From: Impatiens glandulifera
Taxonomy: Eukaryota > Streptophyta > Magnoliopsida > Ericales > Balsaminaceae
Assembly: GCF_907164915.1 (NCBI RefSeq)
Contig: NW_025919318.1
Span: 1 to 64,000, forward strand
Direction: 5' to 3'
DNA length: 64,000 nt
Shown here one piece after another: positions 23,606 to 35,390 of the stretch; positions within the stretch are counted from its first letter, which is position 1, and every line of letters starts with the position of its first letter. Under the pieces are notes generated by a model. It had not been told where the DNA came from, searched no databases, and was given only the letters and a program-made list of their open reading frames with translations. The position numbers and the translations under genes were made by a program.

Positions 23606-25571
23606 TAGGGGTGAGCAAACGGGTAAGCCCAACCCGTATTACCTAACCCATATTCAACCCAAATTAAATTTACCCAACCCGTAACCCAACTCATATTAAT
23701 TACTAATATGGGTTGGGTATGGGTTGGGTTGGATATGGGTATGGGTTGGGTAACCCAAATTATTTTATTATTTTTTCATTTAACATGTATTTGACTTATT
23801 TAACATATTTTTATTCGTTTAACACGTTTTTGAAATGTTTAACACGTTTTCCATATTTTTCATGTTTTTGACACGTTTTTCACGTTTTTGACATGTTTAA
23901 TACGTTTTTCACACGTTTAACACATTTTTGACACGTTTAACGCGTTCTTGACACGTTGTACACGTTTTTGGCACGTTTAACACATTTTTGACACGTTGAA
24001 CACATTTTTCATATTTTTGGCATGTTTAACACGTTTTTGACACATTTGACACGTTTTTCACGACTATGACACATTTAACACATTTTGACACGTTTTTGGC
24101 ACGTTTAACATGTTTTCCTCATTCATGAAACGTTTAATATGTTTTTACACATTAGACACGTTTAACACGTTTTGACACGTTTAACACGTTTTGACACGTT
24201 GAACGCGTTTTTGGCACGTTTAACATATTTTTGACACATTGAACATGTTGTTCATGTTTAACACATTTTTGACACGTTTGACACGTTTTTCACGATCATG
24301 ACATATTTAACATATTTTGATTCATTTTTTTATGTTTATGGCACGCTTAACACGTTTTGACACATTTAACATGTTTTCACGTTCTTGACACGTTTAACAC
24401 ATTCTTAACATGTTTAAACATATTTCACGTTTTTGGCACGTTTTGACACGTTTAACACGTTTTTCATATCATCTACATTTTTGGCACGTTTTGACATGTT
24501 TAACATGTTTTTGATACGTTTAACATTTTTCTCATATTTTTTACACGTTTAATACGTTTTTCACACATTCAACGTGCCAAACGTGTCAAATGTGAAAAAC
24601 GTGCGAAACGTGAAAAATTGCCAAAAACCTGAAAAATCTGTTAAAACTTGTCAAAACGTCTTAAAGTAAAAAAACATGTTAAACATGTCAAAATATGTTA
24701 AGTGTGCAAAAACGTGTTAAATGTGCCAAAAACGTGGAAAACATGCCAAAAATGTGAAAAACGTGTTAAACGTACCAAAACATGTTAAATGTGCTAAAAA
24801 TGTGTTAAATGACCCAAAACGTGTTAAACGTGTCAAAAATATGAAAAATGTGTTAACGTGTGAAAAACGTGTTAAATATATCAAAAACATATTAAACATG
24901 CCAAAAACGTAAAAACATGTTAAACGTATGAAAAACTTGTTAAATGTGTTAAACATATCAAAATCGTGTTAAATGTGTTAAAATGTCAAAAACATGTTAA
25001 ACGTGCCAAAAATATGAAAATCGTGTTAAACTTATCAAAAACGTGTTAACGTGTTATATATGTCAAAAACGTGTTAAACATACCAAAAACGTGAAAAATG
25101 TGTTAGAGTTATCAAAAACGTGTTAAACGTATTAAATACGTCAAAAACGTGTTAAACGTGATAAAATGTGAAAATGTGTTAAGCGTGTGAAAAACATGTT
25201 ATTAGTCTGAAAACGTGTTAAAAATGTCAAAAACATGTTAAACGTGCCAAAACGTGAAAACGTGTGAAAAACGTGTTATAAGTGTGAAAATGTGTTAGTA
25301 ATATTAAAAACGTGTTACACTTGTGAAAAACATGTTAAACATGTCAAAAACGTGTTCGACTTAAAGTTGGAAGATGATTAATTTATATTAGATTAATAAA
25401 GGAAAATTAAATTAAATTTATATAATTTGGTAATTTGGGTAACCCTAACCCAAACCAAATTAAATCCAACCCATACTCAATTCAACCTAACCCAAATTAA
25501 CCAACCCAAATTAATATTTTGGGTTTGGGTTAGGGTTGAGTTTGGGGAAACCCAGATAATGCTCACCCCTA
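23606..25571. mobile_element. Non-autonomous hAT-type element with foldback minisatellite arms
   Basis: Terminal inverted repeat TAGGGGTGAGCA (12 of 12) with a perfect 8-bp target duplication CTTAAATG at 23598-23605 and 25572-25579, the hAT signature; the TIR word is a common plant hAT end. Inside each TIR is a 130-150-bp ACCCAACCC/GGGTTGGG-rich block. The remaining about 1.6 kb is two inverted arrays of a degenerate roughly 20-bp unit: ACACGTTTTTGACACGTTTA on the left arm (23770-24575), its complement on the right (24580-25360). No transposase. Single-stranded, the element would fold into one long hairpin. The two facing ORFs of 63 and 79 codons at 24717-24956 are products of the repeat, not genes. 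It lies inside the transposase-like domain of the FRS pseudogene. Confidence 0.95.
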
Positions 25572-26262
25572 CTTAAATGTATGGCTGAGTTTTTTAAAAT
25601 GTACCAAATACATCGACGATGATTAATTTTAAGCCATTTAGATGCCAAGGCCTTAACCATGGTTGCATCTTTTGCCAAACATAGCTGTGGTGAAAGTCTC
25701 AAGCAACCATTCAAAAGTCAAAGAAGTTTCATTGTATAATAGAGCGACACCAAAAATAATAGATTGTTGTGATGATTAACACCTATAAATACACAATTGG
25801 ATGACATTCCTTATTCTTCATGTAGGTCGTGTTGAAACAAACAACATCTCCGAAATATCCATAATCGGATCGCATCTTAGATGCAGATAAAAAAATATTA
25901 GTTATTAAATCGTTCTCATCAAGTTGAATAGCAAAATAAAAATTGAGATTATCAAACTGTTTTTTCTACAAATATTCTAATAACCCCATTTATCCTCACT
26001 CTTACCTTCTACGGTTATTTTCGATCGTAAGTATTTTTTGTAATCATTAGGAAGAAAACATAAATTGTCCTTACCACCTAATTGTTTCTACATAAGAGCA
26101 TGTGATTCTTTTGGAGGATTCTCGCATCATATGCCATCTCAATTTGTATGTTTGTAGATGTAGAAATATTCCTATGGCATCTATAAAGGTGATATTTCTT
26201 GGGACTTACAAAATGATGATTTTACTCACTAAGAAAGTTCTCTACTTTATACTTTCCACTGT

Positions 26263-28999
26263 TGTAACCCCCGGAGAGGTACCCTCTGTATCTTAGCACA
26301 TGTCGGATGACACATGGGAATACATGGGATCAATAGATGGCTCGAGGTTTGATAGTTTCAACCTTTATTTGTGTGCCATTCATCTTTTTTTAAAACAAAA
26401 CATTTACGGTTAAAGATTTTGATTGTATCTGGATGCTTTTGAAATTAACTATGTAAAAATAATTAATTTTATTCAAATTTTAATAATTTGGGGATCAAGT
26501 GATAATTTGATCAAAATCCAATTAAAATTAATCAAACATAATTAATGTAATAAAAGATTATTTATTTGAAAACATATTCGTCAAAATTTTTTATAAAAAT
26601 CAATAAATTGTACATGTATAAATGTACTTTATACTAGAGTTTCTATAAGAGATTCGTTTTTAGTTACTCTTGGGAAAGAGTTTCGTGCTATGTCCTCTAC
26701 ACCTATCGAATGACAGTTAAATTTGTTTTTAAATCTGGCTATCAAAAGATATATTTATAACATTTATTTTAATTACTAATATGGAGTACCTAAACAAAGA
26801 TATGTTTATATTACGTAAATAAGTGTACAAAACTATTTAGAAGGGCGTATATGCGATTGTGTTGATATAAGATTGAATAAAAATCTTTAAAATATCAGAA
26901 ATGTATTAGAATTTAAAAATAAATTCCAAACGGGGCCTTAGCCAAAATATTCCTTTGGGAAATATCCCGAAAATATTAAAATTCATTTTTTAACCTTTCG
27001 GGATTATTTGAAAATGGAATTGAGTTCTAAAATTAAAAAAAAAAATTGGATTTTGAAGAGTGGAACCAAACAACCCTTAGCACCGGAGTTCTAGAACTTG
27101 GTCCATTTTTATCAATCTGGGCTCGGACGAGCTCAGTCAAGACCAGGGGTGGTCAGGATTAGGGCTCGGGACACTTGATTAAGAGACTAGAGGGTTCGAC
27201 CCTAGGGTTTGGGAGGCTCAGTCCTGAATTCAGGTTGTTCGGTCTTAGGTCTAAGAGGCTCGGTCTTAGATCTAGAATTCTTGGACGTGAATATGGGAGT
27301 CTCGGTCTCAAGTCTGACCTCTCGGTATTAAGTTAGGATCCTCGGTCGGATTCCTCAATCCTTTGTTAATAACATCGAGAATACCGGTCCTTGGTCATAG
27401 GTCAATTTTATAGGTCCTCGGTTAGGAACGAGGATTTTTTATCGTGTTTTTCAGTCATGTTCTTACAGGACTCGGTCGTCGGGAACCAAGTGTTCTTCAT
27501 TTGGTATGAAGAATTGCAGGTTTGTATCTTTTATATATATCATGAAATCATGATTTATAAGTTGAGAACAACTCATATGAATGTAATGATCATAATCTCT
27601 AACCCTAACACAATCAATCAAACTCTATAACAATTGATTTATCAATATTTGTGAACTTTTGATTGATTTAGGCCATCTCTAGACTAATTCTTGTTCCAAC
27701 AGCTTTGAAATAATCACTATAGTCAAACACAACTATAAAAAGAACATCATACAAGCTCTTTTACTATTTTCAAAACCGAAATTCAAACTTTATTTTTCGA
27801 AAATTCCAGTTGATCAAACATGATCAAAATGTTGATTTATGATTTAGAAATCATCCTAACATGTTTACAAACATGTGAGACAACTATTTGAATCAAAATT
27901 CAAGACTAAAATCTCAATAACACGAAATTCAAAATTTCCAGATTTTCAAAACAAAATTTAGTTGTTTTTACTAAGATTAAATTGATCAAATCTCTTTCGA
28001 CAGAATAGTTATAAATCATCTGGGGAGTGATTTCAACTATAGAAAATACAAAATTGAACTTCAAATATGATCAACCTGATCAAACTTGGAAAAATCCAAT
28101 TTTGAATCACAAATTGAACTGCAATGGATCTGAAAACTTACCAACGATTAGAGAACACTTCAATTATGTGTAGAAAGCTTTCCCAAGCCTTGGATCAAAG
28201 CTTTGATCGCCAAAGAAGTTTTTACAAATAACAGTCGGTGAGGTAGAGACGTGCATGTTGGTGAAATAATTGAAGGATAAGGTTGAGTAATGGTGGATAT
28301 AACCCTTTAGGAAGATCAACGACATCGAGCACGGCCTTTAGAGTTTTCGAAGGAAAAGAATAAAACAACGTCGTTTTGTATAAATAAAATGCGTTGTTGC
28401 GTTCCATTGACGTTGGAGCATTTACTGTAACGGGGTTAGCGTCCACGTTAGTTGTTTTGGTGTGGACTGGGTGCGCACATGCCTCTACTACAACAGGGTG
28501 CGTGGTGTGTTCCTAGGCGCTGGATGAAAATCTAGCGCTAATCCGATGGTCCTAAAATCTTCTCATAAAAGGGTTAATTGAAATCTAATTTTTAACCTTT
28601 CTTGCGTTTTTCATCAACATATTAATACACAAAAATATTTTTGACAACATAATAAAAATTATGTTCATTTATTTTATTTTGTGTATTTTTGGGTATTTAA
28701 TTAATTGTTTTAAGCCATAAATTATACGTAATTTATGTTTAAAATCATAATTAAATAATTTCAACCCTTTTTGGGTTTAATTTGGGTAAAATAAATAAAA
28801 TATTTTAACCTCAAATTATTTTTGGAGTTTTATAAATTTTCTTAATTAAGGTTTAACTATCAAAATAATTAACCCTCATTTAATTTTTAATCTCATTTTG
28901 GGTTATTTTGAATTTAAAAATTCAAAATATTATTTTATTAATTTTATAAATTAATAATATTACTATAAAATTATGGTATGTCAAATTTTCATGTTTACA
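26263..28999 (-). mobile_element. Family-R element R3, probable 2.7-kb solo LTR
   Basis: The plus strand begins TGTAACCCCCGGAG and ends CATGTTTACA, so the unit has TG...CA ends with matching inverted termini. It is flanked by ACTGT (26258-26262) and ACTAT (29000-29004). Read through the interrupted FRS frame, both sides encode ...NS (AAYAGT), so this is a 5-6-bp target duplication with one later change, and removing the insert restores the FRS alignment. No gag or pol is present. The array of CTCGGTC words spans 27100-27480. The simplest reading is a solo LTR of a large LTR retrotransposon; the superfamily is not determined. The minus-strand ORF at 28222-28446 is within it and unrecognised. 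Confidence 0.8.
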
Positions 29000-29004
29000 A
29001 CTAT

Positions 29005-29281
29005 TTGCCCTTTTTATCCTCAATTTTGCATCACAACCGAACATTGTTTCATAACGACTGTTTTTGACATAATCATATCTTTTGTCTTTTCCCCTTTCAC
29101 CCTGTTCACTACAACAATAAACTCTATCTAGTAATAAATTTGATTTATCATCGTGCTTTGAAATGCGCCTTATACTAAATCCAACTATTTTAGCGTATGT
29201 TAAATAGAATACATAGGAATCTTCGCTGAAATATTCTCCAACAATTGACTGTTTTGATCGAAATTTAATTGATGGCGACAA
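29005..29281 (-). pseudogene. FRS N-terminal exon piece (FAR1 DNA-binding domain)
   Basis: The best preserved part of the FRS pseudogene: a 5' ATG at 29281 (MSPSIKFRSKQSIVGEYFS...) and about 90 codons of uninterrupted FAR1 domain with the F-YLTYAKIVGFSIRR motif, a CCS Cys pair and GCDAKLRIKR. The frame then runs into the end of R3, which supplies the last about 25 codons and the stop. The start choice is the only Met upstream of the domain and fits the short N-termini of some FRS proteins. Confidence 0.8.
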
Positions 29282-30420
29282 CTCGTAGATTCTCTTTCAT
29301 TTATAGATCATGGAAAAAATAAATATTAGTGATGTTGAAATAAAATAAATATTCTTGTAAAATGAAGGATGCAAACCATGAAAAAAACACAGATTATGTT
29401 ATTATTGATCAATACAAGTGAATCGATTGTATTGTTTCTTCACTTGTATTTACAACATCAATAGAAGTGAAGAGCGCTTCACTTCACTATAAATAAAAAC
29501 AACTTAATGTATTAAAAAAACAAACAGTATACCTCTCATCATTATTGTTGATTTTGATTTGTTCTAGAATATTAACAAAACATAACATTTTTAGTTGTCA
29601 AAACACAAAACATTTTATTACGTCTATTTTTTTTTTAAATACGTACCATTGTCACCCTGGAATCTTGAAGAAAGTAATGCTTTATTGAGGAATTTATTTT
29701 CTGCGATGAATCATGAAATATAAAATTTCCAACTAACATAAGTAAACTTTGGCTTCACCGGAGCTTGTTTCCGGCAAATCGTACTCGTAAAGAGATAGAA
29801 ATCGAAACCCTACTAAAGTAGTTAGCATAGGCAATGATATGAAATGATCAAAATAATTAAGGTGACTTAAAGGAAAACATTTTGATGATAATTTAATTAA
29901 TAACAATTATAAATTAATTAATAATAAAACATTTTCTATACATAAATGAATATAATACTGTCGAGTGAAGATTACTTCACTTATATTAACAGTGTAAATA
30001 CAAGTAAAGCGCTATCGAGTGAAGATTGATTAACTTATATTCACGGTGTAAATTTAATCGTTTGCCATTAAATATTTCAGTTATCGAGCATTATAACAGG
30101 TTGTATTTTAATATTCTAATTGATTATATCAACTTTTAACCTTCAATCAGAAACAACTTGTTTATATAAACCAACTACAATATTAAAAACATGTAGTTGG
30201 CCTTATATCAAAATTTGGTAAACATTTTCATATTAAAAATTGATTCCAGTGTTCATATATTCCATGAATACTATGAAACAAACAAACTAAACTACTAAGA
30301 ACAAACTAATTTCATAAGAAATCGTCAATTTAGGTTATAAGATCAAGATTGAAAGTTTTCAGTGTTTTTAACATGAAACAAGGAGAAACAAAATTAAGTA
30401 AGAAAAGGCTGCAAATCACA

Positions 30421-30537
30421 AGAAGCAATAGATTGAAACAACCATTTGTGAGAAACATCATAATAATCCATTTCTATAGCAGCAATAGATTCAAACAATC
30501 AATTTTGAGAAACAACATGAAAACCCAATTCTATAGC
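30421..30537. repeat. 57-60-bp tandem duplication
   Basis: AGCAATAGATTGAAACAACC ... CATTTCTATAGC is followed by AGCAATAGATTCAAACAATC ... CAATTCTATAGC. The duplication explains the 77-codon ORF at 30349-30582, which I do not regard as a gene. Confidence 0.7.
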
Positions 30538-31032
30538 GCTCTCTTCAGCCATCGCTATATTTACATGATATCATTGTTGTAGGATACTATTATAATTTTG
30601 TCTACTCTTGGATCAACCAACATCAAATCTTTTTTTCTTTAGTGCTACCTCCTCCAACAATTACCAACCCTATAAAATCTTGTTTGAAAGTAGGGATGAA
30701 GTCCCCTAAAAAACTGCAATTGTCGAATAGTTTTGGCAGCTGAAAAACACAACAATTTCTGTTTTCAACTCAAAATCAAGGTACACATGGATGAGAAATC
30801 AGATCAAACTTACATTGTTCAAAGACCGAAGTCTTTCAGCTCTAGGACCAACATTTGACCCATGATTATCTATCTTAACCTCATATAGTTCCTCATCAAC
30901 ATTACTTGTTACTTTCATTGATGTTTTTATCCCTGCACATATATATTTTTTATTTAGTTTCTTAAAGTTTTTATATTTGAAAATAAAATGAAATGAATTG
31001 TGTTGAGATACTCATAATCAATTGTAAGGACT

Positions 31033-31138
31033 CATCTTTCGTTCAATATTTTCTTCAATACATTAAGAGGTCTATCGCGTGCACCATTAGTTCAATATTT
31101 CCTTCAATACATTAAGAGTTCTACCACGTGCACCATTA
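31033..31138. repeat. About 52-bp tandem duplication
   Basis: TTCAATATTTTCTTCAATAC ... GTGCACCATTAG is repeated once with a few substitutions. Confidence 0.7.
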
Positions 31139-31799
31139 GCATAAGTCACAATTATAACATGAGTAACATTATCTCTGCACAACTTAGACACCCTTTCACC
31201 ACAAGTTCTAGTAAATTTCACCATCAATAATTATGTAAAACAATTATATTATCTCTTAGAAGAATATGGTCTTTACATTCAAAAGTTATATAATATGAAC
31301 ATGGTCAGTAGAGAGAATAGTACATTATCATCACTAGATAATTGATTTCGTCAAAAAATCTATTCTTTGCCTATAATGATTGGGACAATATCGTTGTTTT
31401 TTTCCATCATATTAAAAGAATGGGACTTTTTTATTTACAAAAATAACTTTTTCCAACATCATAGTAGGTTTTCATGGAAATAATATACGAAACCAAATAG
31501 AGTTTACTAAATATGAACGATTTCATTGAACGTAACATTGTCGGAATAAGATTTCCTAAATATGAATAAAACATAACGATCTCATTGTGTGTGCATACCA
31601 TTCTTAAAGTAGGGTTTCTTAAATATGAAAAAATTAACGAATTTGTTGTACGAATCATTTTCGTGAGCTATAGAGTTGTTTACGGCAAAAATCTTTCAAG
31701 TAGAGTTAGAGATCGTGAATCACTGTGAGAGAGAATGACAGATTTGAATCGTCGGGAAAAGTGAGTTGAAGAGTGACATTAATCGGAAACAAGTAGAAA

Positions 31800-32190
31800 A
31801 GTTGTATTAATAATAGAATTATTTATATTAAAAATTACAAGTGAGGTGAAACCGAGTGAAACTTGCTTCACTATTATTAGTATCGTTAATATAAGTGAAG
31901 ATTGCTTCGCTCGACAATAGTGATACAAGCACACGTACATGAGTGAAGTTATTAGTTTTATAAATATAAGTGAAACAAAATTCACTTTATTGCGCTGTAA
32001 ATATAACTGAGGCAAACATCACTAGGTAAAGCTTGCTTCTCTCCTATCAGTACTGTAAATAGAAATGAAGCAAACTTCACTAAGTAGTGCTTATTTAACT
32101 TCTATAAACGTTGTAAATATAAGTGAAGAAAACATCACTATGTAGCATTTGTTTCACTACAATTTGCGCTGTAAATACCTAGTGAAGCAA
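31800..32190. repeat. Degenerate ~62-bp tandem array with TTCACT/AGTGAA inverted words
   Basis: About six units of the pattern GCTGTAAATATAAGTGAAG ... CATCACTA ... TTGTTTCACTAC. Each contains AGTGAA and TTCACT in inverted orientation. Related single units occur at 29400-29500, 29955-30060 and 36025-36190. Confidence 0.7.
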
Positions 32191-32220
32191 TAAACACTCA
32201 TTTGCGCGTGTTTAATCTTT

Positions 32221-32335
32221 TATATTCTATTAGGGTTTATATGAAGGAATAAAAATGCTTTTACATGAAGGTGTTAGTAGTTTTACATGAATGTGTTACT
32301 GATTTTACATGAAGAGTACATGCAAAGCGCGCGTC
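32221..32335. repeat. TTTTACATGAAGG-type repeat, copy 1
   Basis: AGGGTTTATATGAAGG, then two or three TTTTACATGAA(G/T)GTGTTA words. Related copies follow at about 35390-35480 and 35745-35850. Family-R copy R4 lies between the first and second. Confidence 0.6.
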
Positions 32336-32351
32336 GAACAGGTCTAGTGTG

Positions 32352-35300
32352 GCTCGAGGTTTTATAGTTTCAACATTGGTTTGTGTTTCAGACATCGTTT
32401 TAAAATAAAATATTATTTTAAAAGATTTTGATAATACATGGAAGCCTTTAAAATAAATTATTTAAAAATTATTAATTTTATATAAATTTTAATAATATGC
32501 ATAGGATTTATTGTAATCAAATAACGATTTGATTTTTTATGAAATCTGGTTTAAATTAATTAAACATAATTAATTGATGTAAAGATTATTTATTTGAAAA
32601 TAGAGTCACCAACTGATTTTAACAATATCAATAAAAAAAAGGGTGTACGTGTATAAACATATTTTACACTAGAGTTTTGTTTTTGGTTCGAAGTTTGGTG
32701 ATACTCTAGATAGGGCTTTCGTGCTTCATCCTCTATACCCGTTTTAAAAATGGTTTCTACTTATAAACTTAGCATTTTGAAAATCGGTTGTTTAACGTTT
32801 GAGTTTTAACCGATTATTCTTCCGGTCCTAATTCATGCTTCTAGGTTTTAGAATTATTTAAAATATTGAAACAACAATATTAAAATATTGGTACATGTTG
32901 CTAATGATTACTAAGGAGGATTGTATTTGAAGAACATCAATCATTTTTTAGGGTGTTAGGGTTTAGAAATAAGCATCAAACGAATTCTTAGATATTTGTT
33001 TGAGAAATATCCCGAAATATTTTGAAATCATTTTCCAACTTCTCAGGGTTTTTAAAAAATAGTCTAGGGTCCCAAAATTACAAAAATAATTTTGTATTTT
33101 GAAAAGTGGAACCAAACGGGCCTTAGGACAGAAGTCCTAAGCATTAGGACCGATTTTATTAGTCAAGATCCAGAGACCATTAGTCTAGGTCGAGGCTCGA
33201 GATCCTTGGTCTAAGTACCAAAGTCCCTCGATCGAGGTGTATAAACCTATCAGTCTTGGGATAGCCTTGGGCTAAGTTCCTCGGTCCTGGGTGTGGGATC
33301 TTTCGGTACGAAGTTTGGGATTTTCGGTCCCAATGTTAGATCACTTGGTCCTGGGTGTGAGTAGTCTTGGTTCTAGATATGACCTCTCGGTCCCAACTCA
33401 AGAACAACGTTCGATCTATTGGTCTTAGCTCAAGAACATCGGTTGGACCTCTCGATTCTATTTGAGATTCGGTCATAGGTTCGAATTTTCTTGAGCATGA
33501 GTCTCGGCCATGACAGAAGATGCTCGGTCGGACCTCTCAATTCTCAATAACACAAAATGCAGGTTTTGTAACTCTTATTTTTAACTCAGATTTTTTGATA
33601 TATGGGTTTGGGTAGCTTTACAATGCTCTCAAGAAGATGTTGTTCACCATCTCAATGTATAATCGACCTGAATGATAATTAATTTTTTTAAAATAGTTAG
33701 TGATCAAAATTTGAGATTTTAATTTTAAAGTGTAATGAGTTGTCCAATAACTTCCTTATACTACATACACTTGATTGGTACCAAAAGAAAAACATTGGTT
33801 GCTTATTTGAACCAATTCAAGAAACTCAAATTTTTATTTATTTTGATAAAAATAAATGATCGGGATCAATTAAAGAAAATATAAATAGTTGTCCAATATC
33901 ATTACAATCATGTTGGGAAGCTTTATGAGTTATGATTCAACAAAATTAACACAAGAACAATAAACCCAATTTCATATTTTAAAAAATTTTAATTTGATTT
34001 TTTATTATTTAGATCAATTGATCGGTTCTATCCTATCTAGATAGTTTCTAAATGATCGCACGATCAATAGTAAACCATAAAAAACCATAAAAAACAAGCA
34101 TACAAGCTTATGAAATTTGAAATAAAAAAATTTCAAATTCAAACTATAAATATAAATTAGAGGGTGATTGAAAGCTGAAGTTGATAGAAATGTTGAAACA
34201 AGAGGTTTGTATGGAAATAAAAATCCTGATTGGGATAATTAGGATTTGATACATTTTGTAATCTTTGTTTGTAATTTCTTTTTCTTAGATATTTTGATTG
34301 CTACTAATCAGGTTCTTTAGGGTCATTTGATTGTCATCCTTTAATCATAGCTAGGATTTGTCTAACTTTGATTCTTGACCCTCCCACTTTTTGGATTTTA
34401 ATAAAATGGTTTTAACTATATCCCCCCCCCCAAAAAAAAAAAATATTATTACCAAGGATTGTAGAAATTCCTTGATCCTTAAGGAATCTTTCTTGGTGCT
34501 CAGATCCAAGCTTTAACGCCTCAAACAGACAATTTAAAAAATCTGAAAGCTTGTAACTTTAATGGCGGATTTTTATTTTCTTTTATTTGAAGGTGAATAT
34601 TTGGTTCCTTGGTTTTAGAATGACTTATGGGGAATATTTATAGCATTCCTAAGTCGGTTGTGATCTTCAAGTAGATCGAATAGTCCAAAATCCATTAATG
34701 GAGTTTTGGTTGTTTTTCCGACCACTTCAAGATATTGGGATGAATCTTTCCTATAGTTGTAGGAAAATGATCAATGTTGTAGGATAATCATTTTAGCCTT
34801 TAAATTAGTCGAAATGGTTGATTATCGGCTATGTTCCAAAAGGAGAATATCAAAGACGGGTTTTTGATCTTATCTACTTCGGCATCGCATTGGAGATGAA
34901 GGTGGCGCTCAAAACGACACAATTTTGAGAAAGTTTGGGCTTTCCATTGGTGTTCTGTCCATTGGCGTTGGCATTTGAGAGTACCATTAGTGATTTGGCT
35001 AACCGTAGTTTGCTGATCTAGTGCATCGCAAGCGCGTTATCCTTCTTCTATAATAGGCTACGCGGGCGCTCTTGGGTCGTTGGATGAGATCCTAGCGCTC
35101 ATCTGATGGCCCTTTCTTTGGCTATAGATTTCTTTCTTAGTTTTGGCTACACCCGATTACTGATTTATTTTTTTAATAAATTCTTAAGTTTTGTTTGAAA
35201 TTGATTTTTCTTTCACCCTCTTGGCTTTAATAATTTTGATCTTTTTAAATACACAAAATATTAAAATAAATATGGAAATCATTTTACCAAATTATTTTAT

Positions 35301-35390
35301 TTTTTTTTTTGTATAGTTTTAAGGTTTAAATAAATAATACATTTTAGATGAAATGGATACAACAATTCCTCCAAAATTATTTATTCTCTA
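32352..35390 (-). mobile_element. Family-R copy R4, truncated at both ends
   Basis: Same orientation as R3. Shared landmarks: GGCTCGAGGTTTTATAGTTTCAAC at the left, the ACACTAGAGTTT ... block near 32670, a CTCGGTC-rich array (33170-33540), and a TTGGATGAGATCCTAGCGCTCATCTGATGG-like block near 35070 matching 28520-28550. The terminal TGTAACCCCCGG of R3 is absent on the left, and on the right similarity stops inside the AATAATTTTGGAGG block, so both termini are missing. Contains a C10 A13 homopolymer junction near 34424-34443. Confidence 0.72.

Larger units (their letters stand above)
22890..29281 (-). pseudogene. FAR1-RELATED SEQUENCE (FRS/FHY3 family) pseudogene, interrupted twice
   Basis: FRS proteins are MULE-transposase-derived nuclear transcription factors. 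Minus-strand order: FAR1 DNA-binding domain at 29250-29005 (VGEYFSEDSYVFYLTYAKIVGFSIRR ... GCDAKLRIKRANS). After a family-R insertion come NSGKYKVENFLSE and SPKKYHLYRCHRNIS (26262-26150), then LGGKDNLCFLPNDY and YFAIQLDENDLITNIF. Next is YFGDVVCFNTTY (25870-25800; first catalytic Asp region, FDTTY in family, D changed to N), then LAKDATMVKAL ... INHRRCIWYILKNS. After a hAT insertion come TTTQKSERINSFLKRYVSYK (about 23395-23340) and the SWIM-like zinc finger ECIYRKFNFCQILSAHNLKI (23015-22955), where the second Cys of CxC is Tyr and the later Cys is Ser. Several stops. An old pseudogene. Confidence 0.88.
29300..32220. other. Repeat-rich non-coding region upstream of FRS
   Basis: No convincing gene. 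Contains scattered copies of an AAGTGAAG...TTCACT motif (about 29400-29500, 29955-30060), short tandem duplications (30421-30537, 31033-31138) and chance ORFs. Around 30790-30940 the minus strand can be read as TSMKVTSNVDEELYEVKIDN followed by a GT; it looks exon-like but I do not recognise the protein. Confidence 0.45.

Noticed and set aside
24717..24956. Facing ORFs encoding KNVLNVPKHVK-type and FNTFLAHLTCF-type repeats
   Set aside because: They are translations of the inverted minisatellite of the hAT element on both strands; the periodicity comes from the DNA repeat.
23770..25360. Array of short repeats resembling a CRISPR or centromeric satellite
   Set aside because: Units are contiguous, degenerate and have no unique spacers; they are bounded by hAT TIRs and TSDs.
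28922..29004. C-terminal 27 residues of the 119-codon ORF as FRS protein
   Set aside because: These codons are read-through into the family-R insertion; FRS similarity stops at the insertion point.
26263..35390. R3 and R4 as the two LTRs of one element
   Set aside because: R3 has its own target-site duplication and both FRS halves flank it, so it is an independent insertion; R4 lacks both termini.
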